From assembly GCA_025506515.1 (NCBI GenBank), contig CM046453.1, forward strand, positions 46,670,395-46,734,394: a DNA stretch of 64,000 bases, given 5' to 3'. Both the position numbers and the translations under genes were made by a program. Source of the stretch: Flaveria trinervia (lineage: Eukaryota > Streptophyta > Magnoliopsida > Asterales > Asteraceae). Shown here in pieces: positions 34,346-45,206 of the stretch. Every line of letters starts with the position of its first letter. Position 1 is the stretch's first letter. Under the pieces are notes generated by a model. It ran no database searches. It had not been told where the DNA came from and saw only the letters and a list, made by a program, of their open reading frames with translations.

Positions 34346-36357
34346 TCATTGTCTAATATTCTTCATCAGCTCTTCAAACTTCTCGTACTTCTGCTCTCTT
34401 ATAGCTCCAGCATGTATCTTAAATGCGAAACAGTGCTTTATAACATTTTGAAACTGGAGGGCTTGTACAATGTCTTGCGAGTCATAAACCAGTGGCCACT
34501 TGTACAATGTGTATACATCATCAGCAGACAAGTTAGTCATACACATTGGGTTAAATACCCGAAAAGTATCCATTTGGCCCTCTTTTTGCAAGACAATAAC
34601 AACTTCACCTGTTCTTCAATCGTAGAACCACCACTTAAAGTGTGTAACGAAGTCCTGTTGCATTTCCCTTAGAGGGATTCTTCATATTGTTCGCGGAGGA
34701 CTCCACTTCAACACTATCTTTGGCTTTCCAGTAATGGAATCAACTTCAGGCCGTCTGATGTACCTCGTCGGTTATTAAGGTCTGAAGTTAACCCACCTGG
34801 TGTGGTACTCTTTCCTCAACATAGCCTCAAACTAGCCCAACATTTTCTTTGGGTTAGCATATAGCAACTTCAATTTGGCTAGTTGGTTGAGCTCCAAACC
34901 AGGGAGAGTCTTTAGATCATGTGGGAATCTGAAGTACTCTATTCCTTCTCCCTCTTGATAGCATAGACATTTAGTTCCTTAAAATATGCCCACACTATAA
35001 TCTTTCCTGACACCTTTAGATGCTTCTTCACTTTGTAGAGCATGGTGTAGGCACTCGGCTTTGGAGCATTTCGTTAGGCTCGGATCTCTGCAAAACAAGC
35101 CGCCCATTCAGCCTTTTTGATGTTGACATCGGCGTCTGAGGCTTGGGCTTGATCCTTATTCTTCTCAGACTCTTGCTCCATCTGATCCAGTTTTTCAAAT
35201 GTATCATTGATGAGAGTATCACCCGAATTCAGGACTACATTTCCTCTCGTTTAGCATACTCTAAATAATGGTCAGCAGTGACGTCCTCTATCTCTATTTT
35301 ATCTATGTCATTGAGCTCATCATCACTTGTAACTTCAACAGTAGGAGCGTCCTTGACGATCTCGTCTGGGTTAAGCCGGAACATCTCAGCAAGCTGGTCA
35401 TTAGTAAGGTCATGAATGATTTCTCCTTCTTCAAACCTTACAGGCCTTCTGACTATCCCTTGCAAATCAAGAATCATTGAAAGTTGAGACTTGATTTGCT
35501 GAAGAGGAGCAACATCATACTCATCTTGTTGAGATGATTGATCTACTTGATTTAAACATGTAACACATCAATTGTTAGTAATTAATCAAGACATTCAAAC
35601 ATTTGATAAAGATATATAAGCACTAATTACATAATATTAATGCGAGATTCATGTACAAAAGTTTTCAAATACATAAATATGTACTCATTCCTTTTGCCTT
35701 GATCTGTAGTCTTTTCACCATCAACCAGATTTGTACATCACAAAATCTTCAATCTGTTCCTAAAAGGGTACATTATCGAGCTGAAATTATCTCGTGGCAG
35801 ATGCACTAGAAGCTTAGTTTCAACTTCACAGTCATCACCTTCTTCTAGGATCTTTAGTACTTATTCAGTAAGCTTTTGGCTCTGTTGTGGATCAATCTGC
35901 TGTTCATAAGTCTAAGAGATCTTCCACTACATCAACTGAGCATCAACATCTTGTACACTAAGTGACATATCCTTGTTAGCTTCTTGAGAATATTCATCAT
36001 CCATACCACCTCCTATTTGCATAGCATTATTCCCATCTCTTTCCAAAACATCATCTTCTTTCTCTCCATCAAGTAGGAGAAGCTCATGTGAGAGCACTGG
36101 ACCAGATGGTTTATCATGAGTGCTACGTATGCATTCTGGATTTGGTCAGACATCTCATCCAATACTCCACACTTGGAGGCTATGCACTTTAGGATAACAT
36201 GAGCTAAGTACTTGAACTGGGGGCATATGTTGTTTTTATTCAGTATGCCGACATTGATGTCTCTAGGGTACTTGATCCTTAGAAAGACATCTACATGTGC
36301 ATATATGTTGTGCTTGGTGTTAATTATCCATAGATCAATCATGTAGCTGCAACACAA
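34346..36357 (-). pseudogene. R-family third ORF, copy A
   Basis: Minus-strand pieces in order: 36357-36013 (DLWIINTKHNIYAHVDVFLR, CPQFKYLAHVILKCIASKCG, DEMSDQIQNAYVALM), 35477-35235 (VRRPVRFEEGEIIHDL, acidic DDELNDIDKIEIEDVT), 35222-35028 (out-of-frame relic of a KK-rich helix) and 34591-34346 (TFRVFNPMCMTNLSADDVYT, LYKWPLVYDSQDIVQAL, EQKYEKFEELMKNIRQ, stop). It is a large soluble-looking, partly coiled-coil protein broken by frameshifts. It occupies the env-like position of Sireviruses. A 45-bp GTAAGT...TTGCAG stretch (36347-36391) could be a splice relic just upstream. Confidence 0.75.
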
Positions 36358-36419
36358 GAAGTATATACGTTAGATTTGTTGCTAGACTTACCAGGTGAAT
36401 TTTTGAATAATTTTGTTCT

Positions 36420-36640
36420 ACTAACTCAATCGCGCGACTGAACAATGCGACTTAGTTTAGTCGTATGATTAAGTTCAGTCGTATGATTGTGCCTGCATCT
36501 GAGTTCAGTCGTGCGATTAAGCCTGTGACTGAGCTTAGACATATGCTACACTGTGCGGTTGAGTCAGTAGTGCGACTGAACTCATACGCATGATTCATAC
36601 GAGTGATTGATTCATTCGCCTGGCTCAATCGTGCGACTGA
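36420..36640 (-). repeat. R-motif array 1 upstream of third ORF, copy A
   Basis: Degenerate units of CAGTCGTRYGAYTGA on both strands, for example 'aatcgcgcgactgaac' and 'cagtcgtatgatt'. It is the same motif as in R LTRs (83-180; 53560-53710). Confidence 0.85.
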
Positions 36641-37034
36641 AGTTCATCAGCGTGCCCATTCGTATATCTCACTATTGAACACCAAAGATTTGAATCTTTG
36701 TCAAAAACAAGACATTTCACTTCATGTTTAGATACATTTGGACAACCGAGACTCAAATTACCACTTAGATTCATTTAAGCCAACACGTGTGACCGCTTAA
36801 GTAGTCTATTCTTAAGAATAGTCTCGGTTCTTGATGTTAGCATCTTCAATCCTTAAAGATTCACTTAACACATTCATTTTGACCAAGTTCAGTTGCAGTG
36901 TACTTGTAGATTAGTAGAGTAACCGTTAGAGACACTCATCAACTAGAGATCACACGCAGATGAAGTTTGAGCAGAGATTCTGTGAGTATGGGCGGTTTCA
37001 GGGAACTTGAAGGGTGGTAAGGGTAATGACCGTC

Positions 37035-37300
37035 TATTTATACTCTCTCAAATTTTTGTTATATGACTACTTCATTCGTGCGACTGGGGCTCAGTCATGT
37101 GACTGGCTCAGTCGATCACATCCACTCGTGCGATTGGTTGATTTTGCTGATCCAATCGTATGGATTGACCCATGCGTATGGTCGAGTCACACGTTTGGTC
37201 CATACGTGTGGCTTAGTTGTGCGATTGGGTTGATATGTATGGTCCAATCATACGACTGGTCCATACTCATGGTCCAGTCGTACGAATGGATCATACTTAT
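37035..37300 (-). promoter_or_regulatory. putative internal promoter of R third ORF, copy A
   Basis: In minus orientation an array of TCGYRCGA-type units (37075-37300) is followed by TATAAATA (37035-37042) and then a leader toward the third ORF. The R LTR has the same order, array then TATAAATACC (53560-53725). The element thus seems to carry a second copy of its promoter logic between pol and the third ORF. Confidence 0.5.
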
Positions 37301-38373
37301 GAGTTTCACCTTATGACCATTCACACACTTAGCCCTTTTACTTATTGATAAGACATTTTGACCATTGATCATCTCAAACATGATCATTTTAACTTAGAAA
37401 ACTATTGATCACCTCAGACGTGATTTGTTTAGTGAGTGAATTCCAGATTGACTTCTTATGCATAGTCCGACATTTACCTACAAAATAAACTGAAATTAAC
37501 TAAATTAAAAAACTAGAAATATAAAATACTAAAACATATTTTTGTATTTTTGTGTGAGATTGAAATCCTAAGATAAGCATCTCCCAGATTTTTCTTCCTA
37601 GACAGTATAGCATCAAGTTACTTCGATCATAACTGGAACGATTTATTATGTAATCATATAGGTTTATCAAATCATTTGCGACATTTTACCAATGCCATTT
37701 GATGCTAGATTCTTGTTTTCATCGAGATTTATTAGCAAGTTTAGGAAATCATACTATTTTTGTAAGATACACACAATGATTTGGACTTTCAAGAATTGTA
37801 GGTCACGATGATTGTCCGTATACTTGTCCTTTTAAATCCACACGTAGATTTTTCACACACATTGGTGATGATTTAAGGTTTAATTATATCAACAAGCATT
37901 TGTGGATCCCATGCTTATATGGTAATCAACGTTCCTCATGAGATTTTTGAGCGGTCTACGGGTAGCATTCAAGAAGAAACTATCCTAGAGCTTTCAAAGA
38001 GATGCAAAGCCATAGGTCAGTGCCACCACATAGCAGAGAGGCACAAACAACAATGAATTCTAGAATATTTAGGTTATGCTTATCCTCATGTGAGTGCCAC
38101 CGCACAGCTGAGAGGCACACAACCTATCTTCTTGTTTGAGCAATTATATTCTTTTTGCACAGATCTCACCAACAACATAGGTTATTAGCTTGATTTCTTT
38201 TTGCGTTTTTCATGTGCTTTGCTCAGTTTATGGTCATCCGCACACATTTGTGGCGTTTATTTTGCTCGTCACCCCTTATTGGAACTATGTTGATTGTGTT
38301 AACCAGGGATAAGATGTTAACCAATAGCTTGTTGAACAATTTACTTTGAACTTGAAATCACCAACGAGGTCTA
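37301..38373 (-). other. R-element spacer between pol and third ORF, copy A
   Basis: No convincing coding sequence. It contains two similar 'gtgccaccgca.agc.gagaggcacaa' segments near 38020-38045 and 38093-38115. It ends abruptly at 38373, where E1-type RNase H sequence begins (tandem-duplication junction). Copy B has the same spacer at 45500-46524. Confidence 0.65.
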
Positions 38374-38584
38374 TCTCATGTGAATGCTATCAAGAGGATA
38401 TTCGGATATCTTAAGGACAAACCAGCTCTTGGATTATGGTATCCAAAGGAAGGAAACTTCAATTTCTATGCCTTCACTAACAGTGATTATGGAGGATGCA
38501 ACTTTAAGAGAAAGTCCACCTCTGGCGGTTCTCAATTTCTTGGTCGCAGACTGGTCTCATGGCAATGCAAGAAGCAGACAAACG
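38374..38584 (+). pseudogene. E1 RNase H fragment (duplicate)
   Basis: Nearly identical to 31541-31751: NAIKRIFGYL, LGLWYPKEGNFNFYAFTNSD, KSTSGGSQFLG, SWQCKKQ. At the matching place unit 1 has a TAG (31742), but here the CAG is kept, so the stop in unit 1 arose after the duplication. It is cut at 38584 by the T LTR; 'aaacg' (38580-38584) is the probable target site. Confidence 0.88.
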
Positions 38585-39208
38585 TGTTGAACCAAAAGAA
38601 CCAATGAGCTAGGTCAGAAAAAACCTTTAAGTCCCACAGACATCAAAACAACTGAAGTGGTCTACAACAGCTGAAGACAAAGTCTGAAGACAACAGCTGA
38701 AGACAAAGTCTGAAGACCAAGTTCTCAGAAGTTGTCACAACAGGTGAAGTAGTTCTCTTCAGTAGTTGTGATGGTTTACTTTTCAGTAGTTTGTAATCAG
38801 TAGTATTATATTATGTAAAACATCTGAAATTCTTACACTTTAGATGTTATAACTTCAGTAGTTGTAATGTTAGCTTGTACTTAGCTTTTTGTGAAAGTCT
38901 CCTCAGTTGTTGTGGACATCTTCATTAGTTTAGTTTACTTACAGTTGTTTGTATAAATCAGTTAGCTGTCATTATCAAGTGACATCAGCTGATGTCACAT
39001 TCCTTTATAAAAGGAATGTTGACCTAATTTCTTTGATACTGAAGCGTGTGCATGAATGAAAACATTTTCTTTGCAGAAAACTCTCTCTCTATAACCGTTA
39101 CCGTTTGACTGAATATTCATATTATTCTTGCTAAAATTTCGTCTAATTCTTGTGCTATTCCGCTGCAAATCTTAATCTAATTGATCAAACTAGATCCTGA
39201 TCCTTTCA
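38585..39208 (+). repeat. T-family 5' LTR
   Basis: 624 bp, TGTTGAACCAAAAG...ATCCTTTCA. It contains AGTCTGAAGAC/AACAGCTGAAG repeats (38650-38720), a TATAAAAGG box at about 39005-39014 and a CT-rich start region ('ctctctctataacc'). It is followed two bases later by the primer-binding site. Confidence 0.92.
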
Positions 39209-39210
39209 AA

Positions 39211-39222
39211 TGGTATCAGAGC
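39211..39222 (+). promoter_or_regulatory. primer-binding site of T element
   Basis: Exact TGGTATCAGAGC, initiator Met-tRNA type, two bases after the LTR. Confidence 0.93.
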
Positions 39223-39439
39223 ACGTTAATCACTGATCAATTTAACAATTGATCATTGTAACTGCGCTTTTGATATCTATGTTTGATCGAATTAGCAAAT
39301 TTGCAAGAATTGGTTATAGAGTTTGATTTTCTGTTGCTTCTGGTGAATTAATTTGAGATTCGTCTTGTTTCAAACTGTGTTGTTGAGTTTTTGAGCTAGA
39401 TCTGTTAACATCTCATTGAACCTGTTTGAATTGGTGATA

Positions 39440-40753
39440 ATGGCTACATCAATCAATGATCCTCACAATACTGGCTCCTTAACAAAGCCCTCGATGCTTG
39501 TTAGGAATGAATATAACATATGGCAACGCCGAATGCTTCATTACCTGTCTGTCAACAGTTCAGGGTGTTGGAAATCTATGGTCCATGGACCATATAAGCC
39601 TATGGTGAGTAATCCGGAAACCAATGAGATGATTCCGAAGAAGAAAGAGCAATACTCAGATGAAGATCTGAACCTATTTGAAATTGATGCTAAAGCCCAT
39701 GGAATTCTAGCCATGACACTGCCTAATGAAATCTATTCTGGACTTATGCATCATGAAACTGCTCATGACCTCTGGGTTGCTCTGAAAGAAAAATTTGGAG
39801 GAACTGATGAGGTCTTGGAAAACAATAGAGAGATCCTTGCCCAGCAATATGAGACATTCTCTCATAGAAAGGGTGGGTCACTCACTCAACATTTTGAGGG
39901 ATTCTCCTGTTTGATATCTGAACTGAAAATGGTTAAACATGAATATACAAACAGTCAGATGAAGAACAGATTCCTCAGATCCCTGCTTGAGAGATGGGAC
40001 ACATATACTATTGTCTTACGCTCCAGTGCAAATCTGGACAATCTATCTCTCACCCAACTTCATGGGAAACTGTTAACATTTGAAAGAGAGATAGAACAGA
40101 AAAGGAAACTGGCTTTATCTGGGAAGCTCACTGATGATTTTGTACCAGGGAATACTGCTCTGGTTGGTCATGAGTCAGAATATGCTGCATCAGAAAGTTC
40201 TTATGATGAGCATATAGATTTCTCTTCAAACAGTGGAGATCCTGCTTTTGTTGGTATTGATAGCAATTCAGGGTTTAGTAGTGATAATTTGTGCTTTGTG
40301 ATGGATGATTTGAAAGAAATTGCTGATGATGATTTGGAAGAGATGGATATTTTGAGCCAAATGGCATTAATCAATATCAGATCTCAAAAATGTTACAAAA
40401 GGACAGGTAGAAAATTTCCTGGTCTCTTTGGAAAAACCAAAGTTGGTTTTGACAAGAGCAAGTTGAGGTGTCACAAGTGCCATAGACTTGGACATTTTGC
40501 AAGAGAGTGTAGATCATCTGGATCTAACTCTTCTGCACCCTTTGTGACCTTTCCATGCAATAGCTCACAAAACAAAGGGCAACATTCTACCAGTTCTGGT
40601 CATCATTCACAAATTCAATCATTTCCTGCCTATTTTGTCCCTCAAGGTCAAATGCCATATCCTTATTCTTGTTTTTACATGCCTCAGTCCAATCAGGTTA
40701 TAGTACCCATAGCTCAACAATCACATGCCCTGCCTGAGTCTCAACCATCTTAA
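39440..40753 (+). CDS. gag: T-family gag (capsid), first ORF
   Basis: About 437 codons from MATSINDPHNTGS, the start I prefer over an upstream in-frame ATG at 39416 because MAT.. is the usual Copia gag start. Features in order: SMLVRNEYNIWQRRMLHYL near residue 22, a DAKAHGILAMTLPNEIYSGL segment, HDLWVALKEKFGG, LTQHFEGFSCLISELKM, RFLRSLLERWDTYTIVLRSS, FEREIEQKRKLA, an acidic middle (DDDLEEMD) and the knuckle CHKCHRLGHFARECRSS (about residues 343-359). The C-terminus is Q/S-rich. It is the most intact gag in the window, but the ORF ends at a TAA that is probably secondary, since gag-like sequence continues downstream. Confidence 0.85.
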   Translation: MATSINDPHNTGSLTKPSMLVRNEYNIWQRRMLHYLSVNSSGCWKSMVHGPYKPMVSNPETNEMIPKKKEQYSDEDLNLFEIDAKAHGILAMTLPNEIYSGLMHHETAHDLWVALKEKFGGTDEVLENNREILAQQYETFSHRKGGSLTQHFEGFSCLISELKMVKHEYTNSQMKNRFLRSLLERWDTYTIVLRSSANLDNLSLTQLHGKLLTFEREIEQKRKLALSGKLTDDFVPGNTALVGHESEYAASESSYDEHIDFSSNSGDPAFVGIDSNSGFSSDNLCFVMDDLKEIADDDLEEMDILSQMALINIRSQKCYKRTGRKFPGLFGKTKVGFDKSKLRCHKCHRLGHFARECRSSGSNSSAPFVTFPCNSSQNKGQHSTSSGHHSQIQSFPAYFVPQGQMPYPYSCFYMPQSNQVIVPIAQQSHALPESQPS

Positions 40754-41070
40754 TCAAATCAACAATCTCAATCTCAATCACATCAAAGCTTTTTCACTCC
40801 TGGAGTAGCTTACCAGATGATCTTTCTGGTTCTTATGAATAAGTGTTTTCTCGTGCGGGTCAACATGGTGGTGAAAATCCTTTTGGAAATCTTGCTCTTA
40901 TGGCCCTAGAGTCTATTGATGGTTCATGCTCAAATGCTTCATCATCACAGGTACCATAGGTTTCTTCTGAGGCTAAGGCCAAGTTATGTTTTGAGTCATG
41001 CATAGCTGCTTTTCTCTCAATTAGAGAAGCAAATGTAGCTTTAATTAATCAAAATCTTGACCTAGAGAAA
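40754..41070 (+). pseudogene. T-family gag middle, frameshifted
   Basis: Q/S-rich sequence continuing gag ('caatctcaatctcaatcacatc') with stops and frame changes, for example LMALESIDGSCSNASSSQ and then a C..AAFLSIREANVALINQN segment in different frames. It links the capsid ORF with the coiled-coil ORF at 41071. Confidence 0.65.
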
Positions 41071-42381
41071 GTGATTTCCGAAAGAAAAGCTGAGTTTGAG
41101 TCTGTCTTAAAGGAAAAAGATTATGAGATTTACAAATTAAAATGCCAAATCACTGATGAACAGGCAAAGGTAGAGGTCATTTTAGAGAATCATAAGAATC
41201 TCAAAGAAACACTTGTAGCTACTCAAGTAGAGTATGAACGCTGGGTAACATCCTACAAGGGGTTTGAAATGCTTCTTAGTAAGCAAACAACTTCAAATGT
41301 GAAGTTTGGGATTAGGTATAATCACACTGTACCTCCCACAGATTTTACTCGCAAGACAAAAGTAAAATCTGAAGTTGAAAGCAATTCCCAAACCACATCA
41401 TCATGTGTCTCATCCTCAAGTGATAATGCAAAATTAGAGGATGAAGTCAGTAATAGTACCTCAGCTAATCAATCTACTGATGGTCTCACTGCTGATAAAC
41501 ACATGATCAAAGAAAAGCTGAGCACTTCAGGTGCTGTCTCACAAAGTATTCAAAGTACTGAAGAGCAAGGAACAACACCTGAAGAACATTTCAAACCAAA
41601 TGAAAACAAACATGGTTTGACAACTGATGAAGAGTCTATCAGGAAATCCAAAAATACTGATAGAAAACTTCTGAAGAACAAGTCTTCAGTTGTTACAAAT
41701 CCTTCAGTACTTAACATAAGTACTGAGAGGAAGAAAGTACTAAAGAACACACCTTTAGTAGTTTCATCTTCTTCAGCAGTTGAACAACAGAAGATGAAGA
41801 AAAAGCCATGTGAAATATGTGGTCTATTCAATCATCTCACTGATGAATGTTGGTATAGAAAGGGTTCCAAATTCAACAAAGATAAAATCATTAAAAAGAA
41901 AACTATTAAAATGAAAGATGAATTTGAAACCAAGTTTGTGCCACAAACATCTCAAACTGATAACCCAAAGTTTTCACAAAAATCTATAAAGAAGGAAGGG
42001 GTTTATCATAAAACAGATGAAAATATTCCTCATGGAGTATCAAAACACCAGACTAAGTTTGTGTCTTTCAAAAAGGAGGACATGGTGAGTCACACGAACC
42101 AATCAAAAACAAGTACTAATGTGTCTGCTGAACTGAAGGCTTTAACAACCAATCAGACACAACTTGTTCTGATGGTTCAACATCTGTTGGGGAGAGTTAA
42201 CCAAATAGATGTACCTGTGATTAAACCATTGAAAAGGAAAACTAAGCCAAAATCAAAGGAATCCTTTTCAGCACCATTTCCACCTTCAAAGGTTGTTAAT
42301 CATGACAAATCAGTTAGTACAAAATCTGTTGATGAGAACAGACCCAAAACCAAAGTGGTTTGCGTCTCAAAAGCTAACTAG
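41071..42381 (+). CDS. T-family gag tail: coiled coil and second CCHC knuckle
   Basis: About 436 codons. The first 75 residues form a K/E-rich coiled coil (KEKDYEIYKLKCQITDEQ, EVILENHKNLKETL). A low-complexity S/T/K-rich middle follows, then a second knuckle, CEICGLFNHLTDEC (41809-41850, C-X2-C-X4-H-X4-C), and a K-rich C-terminus. Two knuckles with a long coiled-coil tail are also seen in the R element (56.6 kb). Its start is not a true initiation site but the point where the frame opens. It would act in particle assembly and RNA binding. Confidence 0.7.
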   Translation: MISERKAEFESVLKEKDYEIYKLKCQITDEQAKVEVILENHKNLKETLVATQVEYERWVTSYKGFEMLLSKQTTSNVKFGIRYNHTVPPTDFTRKTKVKSEVESNSQTTSSCVSSSSDNAKLEDEVSNSTSANQSTDGLTADKHMIKEKLSTSGAVSQSIQSTEEQGTTPEEHFKPNENKHGLTTDEESIRKSKNTDRKLLKNKSSVVTNPSVLNISTERKKVLKNTPLVVSSSSAVEQQKMKKKPCEICGLFNHLTDECWYRKGSKFNKDKIIKKKTIKMKDEFETKFVPQTSQTDNPKFSQKSIKKEGVYHKTDENIPHGVSKHQTKFVSFKKEDMVSHTNQSKTSTNVSAELKALTTNQTQLVLMVQHLLGRVNQIDVPVIKPLKRKTKPKSKESFSAPFPPSKVVNHDKSVSTKSVDENRPKTKVVCVSKAN

Positions 42382-42473
42382 TTTGTTGTGACAAATGCAG
42401 GGTTCTTCAGCATGCCATAGAAGCATCTGGTATGTGGGCAGTGGAGGATCTATGCATATGACATTAACATCTT
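42382..42473 (+). pseudogene. T-family protease remnant
   Basis: WYVGSGGSMHMT corresponds to the Copia protease signature WIVDSGASRHMTG. The catalytic Asp of DSG is Gly here, so the enzyme would be dead. It breaks off at 42473, where E1 3'-UTR sequence begins. Confidence 0.82.
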
Positions 42474-42726
42474 ATATGTTGGTAGGCTCAACCTAGAAGA
42501 GAAGATATTTGCAATGATGAATTAACATCTTATTCAATATTGAAACGCACATCTCAATGTACAGGTATGTATTGGCTTATCTAAATGTATGTGTGTGTAG
42601 TAACCTAAACACACCGGGTAATGATGCTTTATCAATCTCTTTCACCTACATCAAGTTTCATCTTTGTTTTGTTAAGCAAAGACTTGATGAAACAAGCACA
42701 TAGTGCATATGTACTGATCCAAAAGA
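42474..42726 (+). repeat. E1 3'-UTR segment (duplicate)
   Basis: Matches 32263-32514 with only a few differences. It ends at 'ccaaaaga', where it continues directly into R third-ORF sequence equivalent to 34527 onward. The shared 'ga' at the junction is consistent with a short-homology deletion. Confidence 0.9.
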
Positions 42727-44547
42727 CAACTTAGTCATCCACATTGGGTCAAATACCCGAATAGTATCCATTTGGCACTCTTTTTGCAAGACAATAACAG
42801 CTTCACCTGTTCTTCAATCGTAGAACCACCACTTAAAGTGTGGAGCAAACTCCTGTGGCATTTCCCTTAGAGGGATTCTTCATATTGTTCGTGGAGGACT
42901 CCACTTCAACACTATCTTTGGCTTTCCAGTAATGGAATCAACTTTAGACCGTCTGATCTACCTCATTAGTTATTAAGGTCTGAAGTTAACCCACGTGGTG
43001 TGGTACTCTTTCCTCAATGTAGCCTCAAACCAGCCCGACATTTTCTTTTGGTTAGCATATAGCAACTTCAGTTTGGTCGGCTGGTTGAGCTCCAAAACCA
43101 GGGAGAGTCTTCAGATCATGTGGGAATCTAAAGTAGTCTATTCCATTCTCCCTCTTGATAGCATAGACATTTACTTCCTTAAAATATGCCCACGCTATAA
43201 TCTTTCCTGACACCTTTAGATGCTTCTTCACTTTGTAGAGCATGGTGTAGGCACTCGGGTTTGGAGTATTGCATTGGGCTTGGATCTCTGCAAAACAAGC
43301 CGCCCATTCAGCCTTTTTGATGTTGACATCAGCGTCTGAGGCTTGGGCTTGATCCTTTTTCTTCTTAGACTCTTGCTCCATCTGATCCAGTTTTTCAAAC
43401 GTATCATTGATGAGAGTATCACCCAAATTCAGGACTACATTTCCTCTCTGTTAGCATACTCAAGATAATGGTTTGCAGTGACGTCCTCTATCTCTATTTT
43501 ATCTATGTCATTGAGCTCATCATCACTTGTAACTTCAACAGTAGGAGCCTCCTTGACAATCTCATCCATGTTGAGCCGGAACATCTCAGCAAGCTGGTCA
43601 TCAGCAAGGTCATGAATGATTTCTCCTTCTTCAAACCTTACAGGCCTTCTGACTATCCCTTGCAAATCAAGAATCATTGTAAGTTGAGACTTTATTTGCT
43701 GAAGAGGAGCAACATCATACTCATCTTGTTGAGATGATTGATCTGCTTGATTTAAACATGTAACACATCAATTGTTAGTAATTAATCAAGACATTCAAAA
43801 ATTTGATAAGGATATATAACCATTAATTACATAATATTAATACGAGATTCAAGTACAAAAGTTTTCAAATACATAAACATGTAGTCATTCCTTTTGTCTT
43901 GTTTTCAGCATCAACTAGATTTGTACATCACAAAATCTTCCATCTGTCCCTAAAAGGATACTTGATCGAGCTGAAACTATCACGCGGCAGATGCACTAGA
44001 AGCTTAGTTTCAACTTCACAGTCATCTCCTTCTTCTAGGATCTTTAGTACTTATTCAGTAAGCTTTTGGCTCTGTTGTGGATCAATCTGCTATTCATAAG
44101 TCCAGGAGATCGTCCACTAGATCCACTGAGCATCAACGTCTTGTACATTAAGTGACATATCCTTGTTAGCTTCTTGAGAATATTCATCATCCATACCACC
44201 ACCTATTTGCATAGCATTATTCCCATCTCTTTCCAAAACATCATCTTCTTTATCTCCATCAAGTAGGAGAAGCTCATGTGAGAGCACTGGACCAGATAGT
44301 TTATCATGAGTGCTACGTATGCATTCTGCATTTGGTTGGACATCTCATCCAATCCTCCACACTTGGAGGCTATGCACTTTAGGATAACATGAGCTAAGTA
44401 CTTGAACTGGGGGCATATGTTGCTTTTATTCAGTATGCCGACATTGATGTCTCTGGGGTACTTGATCCTCAGAAAGACATCTACATGTGCATATATGTTG
44501 TGCTTGGTGTTAATTATCCATAGATCAGCCATGTAGCTGCAACACAA
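42727..44547 (-). pseudogene. R-family third ORF, copy B
   Basis: Same order as copy A, lacking its last 60 or so codons. The best open piece is 43426-43052 (124 aa): a start followed by GDTLINDTFEKLDQMEQESK, a KKKKDQAQASD linker, AEWAACFAEIQAQCN, TMLYKVKKHLKVSGKIIAW, and NVYAIKRENGIDYFRFPHDL. In copy A the same region is frameshifted. The 44547-44203 piece (DLWIINTKHNIYAHVD, CPQFKYLAHVILKCIASKCG) and the 43677-43435 piece (VRRPVRFEEGEIIHDLADDQ) correspond to copy A pieces. The 3' LTR that should follow is deleted. Confidence 0.75.
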
Positions 44548-44609
44548 GAAGTATATACGTTAGATTTGTTGCTAGACTTAACAGGTGAATTTTTGAATGA
44601 TTTCATTCT

Positions 44610-44820
44610 ACTGACTCAATCGCGCGACTGAACAATGCGACTGAGTTCAGTCGTATGATTGTGCCTGCAGCTGAGTTCAGTCATGCGATTAAGCCTGCGA
44701 CTGAGCTTAGACATATGCTACACTGTGCGGTTGAGTTAGTAGTGCGACTGAACTCATACGCATGATTCATAAGAGCGATTGATTCATTCACCTGGCTCAA
44801 TCGTGCGACTGAAGTTCATC
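44610..44820 (-). repeat. R-motif array 1 upstream of third ORF, copy B
   Basis: Counterpart of 36420-36640, with several unit changes and a missing unit ('gtatgattaagttcagtc' is absent). The motif is CAGTCGTRYGAYTGA. Confidence 0.85.
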
Positions 44821-45206
44821 AGCGTGCCCATTCGTATATCTCACTATTGAACACCAAAGATTTGAATCTTTGTCAAAAACAAGACATTTCACTTCATGTT
44901 TAGATACATTTGGACAACCGAGACTCAAATTTACACTTAGATTCATTTAGGCCAACACGTGTGACCGCTTAAGTAGTCTATTCTTAAGAATAGTCTCGCT
45001 TCTCGATGTTAGCATCTTCAACCCTTAAAGATTCACTTAACACATTCATTTTGACCAAGTTCAGTTGTAGTGTACCTGTAGATTAGTAGAGTAACTGTTA
45101 GAGACACTCATCAGCTATAGATCACACGCAGATGATGTTTGAGCAGAGATTCTATGAGTATGGGTGGTTTCAGGGAAATTGAAAGGTGGTAAGGGTTATG
45201 ACCGTC

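Noticed and set aside
37014..37316. 100-codon plus-strand reading
   Set aside because: Runs through the palindrome array on the strand opposite the third ORF; its W/S/Y repeats simply translate the motif.
39211..39222. TGGTATCAGAGC sites as pieces of tRNA genes
   Set aside because: They match only the 3' end complement of iMet tRNA, sit two bases from LTR ends, and no cloverleaf is present around them.
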